Part shown: one piece after another, positions 55,714 through 64,000 of the stretch | How positions within the stretch are numbered: position 1 is the stretch's first letter | Layout: the number at the start of each line of letters is the position of its first letter | Assembly (NCBI RefSeq): GCF_000315625.1 | Contig: NW_005434658.1 | Coordinates: forward strand, 707,447 to 771,446 | Origin: Guillardia theta CCMP2712 | Taxonomy: Eukaryota > Cryptophyceae > Pyrenomonadales > Geminigeraceae | Length of the DNA: 64,000 nucleotides | Reading direction: 5' to 3' | The notes under the pieces: generated by a model | What the model saw: the letters and a program-made list of their open reading frames with translations, nothing else | Database searches by the model: none | What the model was told of the DNA's origin: nothing | Made by a program: the position numbers and the translations under genes

Positions 55714-58699
55714 CGTCGAGCTGAATGTGTACCATCTTGGCGGCATAGTCAGAGGGATGGACCCGTACAGCTCTCGAGGCTCGACACCTCAGAAGATTCT
55801 TCTCGACGCTCTGACCATGTGCTTAACTTCTCCTTCCTCTTCCTCTCCCTGTTCCTCCTCCATCCTCTACCTTGTCCCCATTTCTCGTCTCCTCCTGACC
55901 CTCTGTACCTCTTCCATATAGCTCACAGATCTCTCACGCTCAGGTCTGGCCTGGCGACATTTTCTCCTTCAGCCAATGCATGGATGATTCCTGCACAGAA
56001 ATTCGATGTGAGAGTACACCCGTCTTTCTCCTCCTCCGCCACCCGCTCGCCCTCCTCCTTCCTCCCCCAGATTCTCCTCCTCCCTCACCGTCCTCGCCTG
56101 AGGTGTGCGAGCAGCCGCTGGCAGCGCAGCGTCCTCCGGTGGACCCGCAAGTGCCGCCCATGCCTTCAGCGAGTCGTCGACTCTTCTACAACAGACAGGG
56201 AGAAGGGTGAGTGTGAGATGTAAGAGGAGAGAGGAGAAATGACTCGTGATGATTTCTAGAAGACTTCAAGATCCGGATGACCTCATAAGCAAGATCCGAA
56301 GTGCCGTGGATGAGGTGTAGATTTGAATCTCTTCCTATTTTCCCCCTCCATCGCCATCATCTCCATCATCATCTCCATCATCATCTCCATCATCGTCCAT
56401 GTTCGCATCGTAATCATCATCGTTATCCTTTTATTTCATGCTTCATTCTTGCATGTGATTGCATGTGGTTTTCTTGAGCTGACGATTTCAACAGCTACAA
56501 AGCAGTCAGCTCATGATCTTCGGTAGTTGATGAACTCCCTTTTGTTAGTTTTGATGACACATGTGAATGTAGAGGAACAGACAGCAAACTTGCAGAACAA
56601 GAAAAAAATTGCAAATTCAGGAGAGGATAGTCGCGACCAACAAGCAAGAAGTCAAAACAACTCGAGACATCAGACACACACTGTCGATGAGCTATTTGCA
56701 GACGATTTTCATCGAGATGAAATCAAGCCTGTACAGCCAAATGGTGCATCCTTTTCCCGTCGGCACGTAGAGCAGCCGGCAGACATTCGAGATCGCAACA
56801 ACTTTGCTTCGTTCGCTCACCGACAAGATCTGTATCGCGAGGCTGCAAGCTCAGCATCCTCTGTACACGGAGATTCTCACATGCCCTATGACGATCGTTA
56901 TCGCCAGACCTCGGTCGCTGCTTGCATGCAAGAATGTGATATGCTGCTGGTGAGTGACGCTCTAGACTTGCCCTCACTCTCTGACTTGCTCCCACCCCCC
57001 CTACTCACCTCCCTCTGTTTTGCTGTCTCAACCCTCCTCCTGCTCTCGCGCCTCCTCCTCCTCCTCCGCTCGCTCGCTCGCTCTTTCTCCCCCTCCACGC
57101 TCCCCCTCCTTTCTCCTCTTCTCCGCATTCTAACTAGGTTGTTCGTAGGAGAATCTCCGCGTTCTCAAGTACGAGAAGCTCAGGTGGAGGGAGCGGGAGG
57201 ATCTCCGAGTGTCTGATGTGCGAGCAGCATCGAGAAGCTTCTGATGGATGCAGTGGGAAGAGTGCGAGCGAGTCTCCTGACGGCGGATCAAAGGTGAGGA
57301 GAGTCAGGTGGGGGCCAGGTGGGAGTGCTTTTGCGCCTCCTGTCTCCCGCTGCGGTGGATGTGTCTCCTCCTCTGGTGTCCTTGTCTTGACCTCTGCTCT
57401 CAGGAGCGTGCTCGAGCAGCAACTCCATCAGATTCCCCAGGATCGTCCAGCTGAAGTAGCGAGCGCGGCGTTGGAGTTCCTCACGAGGTGCCTGTCGCAA
57501 GAATCTATCGACAAGCATCACTACATGTGGGCAGCTCGACCCTCCTGCTCTCCTCTCGCTGACTCCTCTCCTTTCAGGTCGCAGGTCTACCAGCAGAGCA
57601 AGGTGGTGGACGAGCACGAGAGGAGGATCGAGACGCTGCAGAGCCAGCTCAACTCACTGCAGGCGCCTCCTGTGCTGGCGACTGCAAGTTGGCTGACCAT
57701 GCGCGCAGGCCAAGAATTCCTCCCTCGACAAGAGGCTCCACGAGCTGACCACTCAGAACACGTCCTACCGCGTAGCTCTCCAGCTCCTGCGGTCGAGGAG
57801 GAGCTAACGATGGTGACGGGGCAGGTGGAGCAAGAAAGATTCGCGGGGGAGCGGAAGACTCTGGAGGAAGAGATCAAAAAGCTGCAGAACCTCCTCGAGG
57901 ACCAGCACTCACGTGAGGGAGGAGCTGACGAGTCAAGGAGCTGACAAGCAACAGATGTCAGCGTCCTCAAAGATGAGCTCTCCAAGCAGTACGCCAACAA
58001 CATCCGCATGAAGGCCAACATGACAAAAGACAGCTCTACGCGATCAGGTCCTCCTATCCTCCTCTTCACCACGCTGCACCCCGTCCCACTGCTCTCCAAC
58101 TCTCCCGCGTCCTCTCCGCCCCAATCTCCCCCTTCATTTCCCCCACCCTCCTCCCCTTTTCCCGCTCGTGCGCATTAACTAGCTCCTCGCTTGCTCCCTC
58201 CTCCTTGCCTCTTCTCCTGGTCTCTTCTCATCCTCATAGCAGAGCTGCACATCAGTGATGGCCTGCCGCGGGGCGACAAGCTCCCGTCACACTTTCAACC
58301 GGCAGAGGACACGCACTCGCCCTCGCCTGACGCTTCTCCTCCCTCCTCGAGCGACAGCCTCACCGACGTTGACAAGCACAGGATGGGACGAGGTGCCATC
58401 GCTCCTCGTCCTGCTCGCAAGAACGTTGACCACCGTGAGGTCTGCCAGAGCTGCTGAGAAGGTGGTGGGATTGAGTTCTGCAGCAGGTTAGCTCCAAGTC
58501 CACTGGTAGCTGGGGGAGAAAGAGCGACAAGACGAGAATGCGAGGAGAGAGTCTGACCGAGTTCAAGAATGGTGAGGAAGCTGGAGGGAGGGAGGAGGGA
58601 GGGAGGGTTGTATGAGGCTGATCGATCTCTGCAGAACGGGAGGAGAAAGTCGATGCTCGATCGCTGCTCAAGCGCTTCATCGCTGACTCAGCCAAGTGA
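55714..58699 (+). CDS. Coiled-coil protein of unknown function, many exons, 5' end unresolved
   Basis: A series of exons on the plus strand: RRLFYNRQGEG, RLQDPDDLISKIRSAVDE (56260-56310), a polar segment at 56527-56950 (DELFADDFHRDEIKPVQPNG, RQDLYREAASSASS), ENLRVLKYEKLRWREREDL, LLMDAVGRVRASLLTADQ, VLEQQLHQIPQDRPAEVASA, VYQQSKVVDEHERRIETLQS, EEELTMVTGQVEQERFAGER, KTLEEEIKKLQNLLEDQHS, a Ser/Asp-rich stretch (SPSPDASPPSSSDSLTDVD) and a last exon VDARSLLKRFIADSAK ending at 58699. The middle is a heptad coiled coil as in basal-body or cytoskeletal proteins, but no family is recognised. Two frames remain possible for the first exon (55714 onward), and no safe start codon could be chosen; exons may extend upstream. 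Confidence 0.55.
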
Positions 58700-59132
58700 C
58701 CGTGACAACTTCAACGGCGGCAAGTCAGCCTGCATGTCTCGGGGGCTACTGACTCAACATCACATGTCTAAAGTAAAATCATGATCACGATGATGTTGTT
58801 GGTGTGCGGGCTGAGGCTCTCTATGAGTGATCCGGCTCCGGGGCTGGGCCCGCCGCCACCACCGCCGCCCCGGGTGGCCGGGCGATCTGGAGCGGGCCGG
58901 GCATGACTTCAGTGATGAGAGTCATCCGAGTCCGGGGGGCTCATACCGTCACTTGTAACTGCTGTAACTGCTTCAACGAGCGTTGAAAACAACTCCAGAA
59001 ATGGAGGCGAGGGAAACGAAACCAGGAGAGGGAAGAAGCTGAGAGGGCGAGAAAGAAGAAGAGACGAGATAGTGTGAGGTTGATCAAACAAGAAGCCAAC
59101 CTTGACGCACAGAGTTGCCAACTGAGAAGAGC
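58700..59132. other. Short spacer with a GC island
   Basis: 58800-58930 is GC-rich (GGGCCCGCCGCCACCACC, GAGCGGGCCGGGC). The part nearest 59133 probably contains the promoter and leader of the LRR gene. Confidence 0.55.
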
Positions 59133-60498
59133 ATGCCCAAGAAAGCTGCAGCAAAGACTTCGGGGAAGGGAGGGAAAGGGAAAGGCAAGGACGGGGACGT
59201 ACAGGATGTCTCTTTTCAGATGCGCAAAGTCCGTGTGGAAGTAGCTAAGTTCTGTTCCGAGCTGAGAATCCCACCAGAGCTGGACATCGAGAAGCTCTTC
59301 AACACGAAGATTTATGATGCTCTGGTGGAGAACAGCGGGAAAATGATTTTCCAGGGAGACCGGCCGGGGAGGGCAGGAGTGCAGGCTCTGAGCTGCATAT
59401 TGAGGGAGACATGCCCCGTTTACATCTCGATCCGATCCTTGTTCTTTTGGAGGACGGAAGTTGGAGATGAAGGGGTAGCCTCTATATGTGAGAACTGCCT
59501 GTAAGTAGGAAGACGTAGCTGTTGGTTCTTTGGCATTGACCTTTCCTTGGACAGGGACAAGGGGAAGAACGAGTCGCACAATTGGCCAGGGTTCGTGCAC
59601 CTGGAGTTGTTCGACGTGAAGATGTCTGCGTTGGGATGCCAATCGCTGTCGCGCTCATTACGGGAGAACATTCCTCTGCGTAACTTAGTCATCGACCACA
59701 ACGCGATCGGGTGGGAACTTGTCTGCGGGGCGAGTGAGATACAGGAATGGCGTGACGATGTTCCGCAGCGATGAAGGAGCGACGCATCTCGCTGAAGGTC
59801 TCAGGGGGAACTCCGAGCTCTCCTTCTTGTCCATGGCATACTGCCACATCGGGCCTGCGGGGGGCGTTGTGGTGGGGGAGGAAATCGTCCGTTGCACCAA
59901 GATCAAGCAGCTCAAGCTGAGGGTGAGGGATCGAGGAGGACGAGAGAGGAGGGTGAATGATTGCTCCTTGCCTCCCAGGGAAACAGAATCATGGCGAGAG
60001 GGCTAACAGCTATCTCCCTGAACCTCGGAAAGAGTGAGAGCTTGGTGCAGTTAGACCTCTCGGACAACAGGCAAGTGGAGGTCAAGGAGGGGGAAGTTGC
60101 TGAGGTCACTGCAGCATCCTGTCTGATATCCATGCTGTGAACGCCTTCTGCGAGGCCCTGAGAACCAACGTCTCTCTCGAGACCGTCGACTTTGAGGTAT
60201 GTTCAACTTTGACACGAGGTGTTTGGTTGACATTTGGGCAGCACAACGTGGTTGGTGCTGAGGCTACTGCTCTCATAGCAGAGACGCTTCAAATGTGCCC
60301 CAACATCAAAAGCTTTAAGGCTTGCGGGCAGGTCAAGAGGCTCGGGCAGGAGGAGAAGGGATGAATGGCCTTGCAGGGGGTGATGAACGAGTTGTTCAAG
60401 ACGACCTTGAAAGATAGCAAGGTATTTCCTGATTGGCACGTCTGTGCTCTGAGATGTGAGATCAGGGCGGGAAGAAGGGCAAGAAGAAGAAGAAGTGA
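59133..60498 (+). CDS. Leucine-rich-repeat (RNI-type) protein, 8 exons, 347 residues
   Basis: Exons 59133-59500, 59555-59710, 59745-59922, 59979-60070, 60115-60196, 60242-60331, 60377-60421 and 60466-60498 join in frame. The start MPKKAAAKTSGKGGKGKGK and the end GGKKGKKKKK are Lys-rich. In between are ribonuclease-inhibitor-type repeats: LSRSLRENIPLRNLVIDHNA, ATHLAEGLRGNSELSFLSMA, IKQLKLRGNRIMARGLTAIS, LVQLDLSDN, NAFCEALRTNVSLETVDFE, ATALIAETLQMCPNIKSFKA. Similar Lys-flanked LRR proteins occur in flagellar axonemes (LRRC74/RNI group), but that placement is a guess. The intron after 60070 has a GC donor in a strong context (AG/GCAAGTGG). Confidence 0.87.
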
Positions 60499-60731
60499 TT
60501 CATAGCAAGGTGTCTTGTGTAATTTACTTTGAACACAACATGTAAAGTTCTCTGTCAACGCTTTCTTGCTGCTACCGAGAGGTCTTGGCTTTACTAGGTT
60601 GACGAGGTTTGATCCGACCGAGTTTGTCCTTATCGTTTCCTCTCAACCTGACTCAACTTCATCGCTCGCGGAGGTTCCTGTCCCTGCTCAGAGGTCACGA
60701 GGGCTGCGTTGGACCGATACGATGAGAAAGA
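60499..60731. other. 3' flank of the LRR gene
   Basis: Ordinary composition, no open frame of note. Confidence 0.4.
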
Positions 60732-61344
60732 TTGAAAGATGATGTCAAAGGAGCCCAGGAAAGTCCATCCAAGGAATCAGTGTGTAACTACAAGGCTGTA
60801 GGAAAGCTCCTAGCCGCAGCTGAGCAGCTTATCACCCCTTTATTCACGGCCACGCTCTCATTATCTCTGCTCTGTGACCTCAGCCCGTCACCTATTCGTC
60901 GTGATCGTTTCCCAACAGCTCGCAGAAAAGAACGAGCGAGGGTTTAAACCCTCTGACCCCCAACATGCAAGAAAATCTTTTCCAACGGACGAGATCGTGG
61001 TTAAAAGCTTGATGCATACGATGGTTGATGATGCGAACTACCTCGTAGAAACCAGGAAGAGGTTGGGGAACCACGGTCTGCTGGAAGAGCTGAAGTTTAC
61101 GCTGCACAAGGGGAAGAGGCCAAAGTTGCGACCACGAAATTGCAAATCTCAAATTGTTGATTGCAGAGTCGGGCATCGATCTTCAACCTGCCATTTCGGC
61201 TGGCGACGAAAGGTAAGAACTCGCGTCTCAGTACGATGGATGCAGGGAAAACCGAACTCTATGACCGGGATATGCACTGTTAATTCAGAGGAACTTGGTG
61301 CAAGTATAGTCAACATATCGAGGATTGTTGCGTTGACACACTAG
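60732..61344 (+). CDS. Possible small gene of unknown function
   Basis: An open stretch from 60732 (MKDDVKGAQESPSKESVCNY, AVGKLLAAAEQ) can be spliced past a pyrimidine-rich intron (acceptor CCCAACAG at about 60919) to LAEKNERGFKPSDPQHARKS, DEIVVKSLMHTMVDDANYLV, ETRKRLGNHGLLEELKFTLH. The second part looks like real protein (amphipathic, no low complexity). End and start are uncertain, and no family is recognised. Confidence 0.35.
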
Positions 61345-63375
61345 TTCCACGCGTCCATTACCACGTGGGTGGTACTCGAGATGACTCATGGTCGAACCTT
61401 AACGCCGGGCGTTTGAAAGCAAATGTGTCGAATGAACGTCGGCAAGGAACAAGTCTTGTGTGGTAGCATTCTTGGTAGTCGGAGCTAGCATGACACATTG
61501 GGAAGATAAGTCGAGCATCACAAAGATAGAATCTCGTACCTTTGTGACGTGATGGGAAGTCCACTAAGTTACTGTCTGCGGGAACATCATCACCTTCACT
61601 ATGAGATCAGTGTAGATCCCATTTTTGAACTTTACCACTTCAAGCAGCAGCACAACTTTACTCAAAGTTAAGTTAAAAATCAGTACGAGGACACTCTAGG
61701 AACGCCTTGCTCGGCCCGGCGCCGACCGTTCGGAAGTTCACGGCCCGGCCACTTCTGTACCCCCACCAACGAGGCAGCCTCACCACCCACCCCCTTGCTA
61801 GTCAAGAGATCCGACCCTTGGGGGCCGTGGTAGATTCAGTCGGGAGCTCCTTCAACCCCCACCCTTGTTTACGATGTGATCCTGACCCACTACCCCCGGT
61901 TTGAGAATGACGGATTTGACCACCTACCGATTGCTCTGTTCACCACCCGGCCTCTTCCCTGAGAAGCGACGGAGGTACCCTCTCATACCTCCAATTGCCT
62001 CCCATGTTCTTTGACCACCCCTATTTCCCTAAATAGTGACTGTGTCCTTGTTTGGTCCCCTTTGACTGCCCGTTGAGTACCCCACCTCCTCCCACGGATC
62101 TGGTCCATGGACGCTTCCACCCCTCACCCCTAGATTACCCACTGGAAACCCCGTATTTAGATGAATTGTGACCCCCATCGTCTGGTACCCCAGGGGTACA
62201 ACCTGCCGCCAGGTAAAATGGTCCTCTTGATGACCCTACCTGGAACCCAGTAGTCTGACTACACCCCTGAGAAGACTACTACCCCACCCTGGGGTTCTCC
62301 ACTCTTGTCTGCAGACCAGCTCCAATACCTCGCGAGTTCTCTCAATACGCAGATGTCCCATCTTGACTGCTGTTCAACCCAACAGGTCTGTGGACCCACC
62401 CTACCCTGTATAAACCAACCCAGGTTACATTGCCCGGCAAAACCACCCCACCACTACGGTTGTTCCAGTCAATTCTTCCCTCCTTCCCTGATTGTAACCT
62501 ACCCCACCACCCCTGTTCCATGGATATCTGGGGTCCTCGAAGAAGGTGCAGCAGGGGGTATCACAATGGGACACCACCCCGCCTTCATAGCTGTCTTAAA
62601 ATTACTTTTTGAAAGTTCAGCAAATGGCTAGGGTCAAGAGTATCCACTCTTTCATTAGTGCCTCTGATATTAAATCTCTCATGCATGAATGACACAATTG
62701 AATAGAACATTTCCTCTCATCACCCTCATACGCTCCAACCCTCGAAAAACTATTTTTTGGGGACTTAATTCCCTTAGGATACCCCACCCCCCTACCCGCA
62801 CCCCCACCCCCTCTCCCACCCAGTCGGAAATTACACACAATGCGGAAGGTTGTACCAACACCCTACCCTATGATCCCCCTCAGGTGGGGTCCCTCCATTA
62901 CCCCCACCAACAATTTTCCTTGCTGCGAGGAGGGGAACTACCGAGTGTGCAAACCCCCACCCCCTCAATTGTACCCTACCTACCCACCTCGGAACTAAAA
63001 CCTCTCCGAACCCCACCCGGTTTCCACTTCCGTCCACGAACCGAAACCCCTACTACCCCTCCTGTCTCTTGCCCCTCTAAGAGTTCATTGCCTGACCACC
63101 ACATTGTATCTCTCCTGCTTCTTCAAGTCCTCCTGCGCTCTTCGCTCCTGTCCACGGCTATCTCGTATAGTTGACATCTCCTGCTCTCTTGCTCTCCCTC
63201 CCTTGGTTCTCTCTCTCCTCTCGCTGTACTGCGGATCTGCGTCTGTTACCGCCACTTACGGTTCGACAATACTGGCAATTACTAGCATCGCTCTCATCTA
63301 CTTGAACCGTCGGTGCCCTCATCAGCTTCGATCAGATTATTCCAAATTTCTCTTGTCTCAGGAAGATTAACAGAG
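61345..63375. repeat. CCCCTACC/CCCCACCC-rich spacer
   Basis: 61345-61740 has ordinary composition. From about 61740 to 63075 the plus strand is filled with degenerate CACCCC, ACCCCC and CCCCTAC words. 62590-62760 is a less repetitive interval. 63080-63370 is pyrimidine-rich. Frames here (e.g. 62689-63174) are Pro/Thr-rich by composition and are not called as genes. Confidence 0.65.
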
Positions 63376-63921
63376 ATGGCGGGAACCTCGCTTGCTCTGG
63401 CAGGGAAACGACCAAGATGCTTCATTCGCGTGGACGAGCGACAAACAGAGTGTAGCGACCAAGGCGACCGTCAGCAGCCTAGAGATCATCCATCCCATCC
63501 TCTCGGTGGCTTACTGTGGTCAGACTTCTTAAGCTTGCAAGAGATCAACCTCAACCTGGCTCTTGCATTTGCTCTTCCTGGAACAGCAAGTTTAATATCT
63601 CAATTGCCCATGGATGCGCTGCAGCGATTGGCCGAAACTATCAGGGAGGAGTGGCTGGCTGACAGGAGGAACGAGGGGCTGCTGACACCTCCGACAAGCC
63701 CTAGAATACAACAGGAACAACGAGTCCCTCCAAACTGCAAGGTTGAGAGGAGGCTGATGAAGCTGAAGCATCGGTCGGCTATTTGCTTCGACCATGCAAG
63801 ACCGATCGCAGACGTGCTTTCATTTCCCTTTGATGCCTCAAACATTCTGAGCTTTCAGAGAGATCGAGATTTTATCCCGAAAGGATTCTTGGAAGACCAT
63901 GGTGATGAGACGGCATACTAA
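63376..63921 (+). CDS. Uncharacterised protein, 181 residues, single exon or last exon
   Basis: Frame from ATG at 63376 (MAGTSLALAGKRPRCFIRVD) to a stop at 63921. The C-terminal half is convincing protein: MDALQRLAETIREEWLADRR, LLTPPTSPRIQQEQRVPPNC, KVERRLMKLKHRSAICF, with a helix, a Pro-directed phosphorylation-like TPPTSP motif and a mixed tail FIPKGFLEDHGDE. The first 60 residues are less convincing and might be an intron. Family not recognised. An AATAAA-like ATGAATAAATTTGG follows at 63950. Confidence 0.45.
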   Translation: MAGTSLALAGKRPRCFIRVDERQTECSDQGDRQQPRDHPSHPLGGLLWSDFLSLQEINLNLALAFALPGTASLISQLPMDALQRLAETIREEWLADRRNEGLLTPPTSPRIQQEQRVPPNCKVERRLMKLKHRSAICFDHARPIADVLSFPFDASNILSFQRDRDFIPKGFLEDHGDETAY

Positions 63922-64000
63922 TCTTTGTTGAGATGTACTTGTACCTTAAATGAATAAATTTGGATAGATTTGAGGGCGATGTTGGTTCAAACGTGGATGG

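Noticed and set aside
62689-63174. 161-codon plus-strand frame
   Set aside because: Pro/Thr-rich only because of the CCCCTACC spacer; no domain, no splice logic.

Overview
The window is eukaryotic nuclear DNA from an intron-rich, GC-rich unicellular alga. The best guess is a cryptophyte such as Guillardia theta; this is inference, not a database match. Introns are short (about 42-250 bp, GT-AG with some GC-AG), genes are close together on both strands, and one protein (41248-43410) starts with a signal peptide followed by an A-G-A-F motif, the hallmark of import into a red-derived complex plastid. ARL3 and dynactin p25 fit a ciliated or flagellated cell. Coordinates of multi-exon genes span start to stop codon; exon joins were worked out by hand from frame, splice sites and family similarity.

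Layout. 615-3312 (-): golgin-84-like coiled coil. 3699-4393 (+): unrecognised. 5791-8754 (+): CNG/HCN/EAG-type channel with an aberrant pore. 9024-10771 (+): coiled coil. 11743-16128 (+): arginyl-tRNA synthetase in 21 exons. 16913-17779 (+): basic-tailed unknown protein. 18833-21969 (+): TRM2-like methyltransferase relative fused to a P-loop kinase. 22022-24517 (-): membrane-anchored collagen with fibronectin-type-II-like modules. 27605-29094 (+): La-module protein. 30445-31751 (+): biotin synthase. 31971-32719 (-): ARL3. 34131-35632 (+): signal-anchor coiled coil. 35821-36544 (-): dynactin p25. 41248-43410 (+): plastid zeaxanthin-epoxidase-like monooxygenase. 44224-46452 (-): EF-hand voltage-gated K+ channel. 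46664-47831 (+) and 48141-48890 (-): convergent ankyrin genes. 50257-51248 (+): LOV-like PAS protein without the photoactive cysteine. 51359-54811 (-): TYW1. 55714-58699 (+): coiled coil. 59133-60498 (+): leucine-rich-repeat protein. A few short hypothetical genes are given with low confidence.

Several genes concern RNA: ArgRS, the TRM2-like fusion, the La protein and TYW1. They are not an operon; neighbours are independent genes, often convergent with only 50-250 bp between stop codons.

Spacers are of two kinds. One is built from degenerate CCCCTACC/GGGGTAGG runs (for example 24930-26700, 32950-33550, 61740-63070). The other is very GC-rich and full of GGCCGG, CCGTACGG and AGTGACT words (10840-11110, 18230-18520, 24600-24850, 29600-29940, 36740-37300, 40380-40700, 49260-49730, 58800-58930). 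Introns carry many homopurine or homopyrimidine microsatellites. I saw no tRNA, rRNA, CRISPR array or intact transposon.

The observations most worth following up are the methyltransferase-kinase fusion with eroded methyltransferase motifs, the protist collagen with FN2-like modules, the K+ channel whose selectivity filter is assembled through an 11-nt microexon, the CNG-type channel without GYG, and a 148-bp segment shared between an intron and the 3' end of an unrelated gene.
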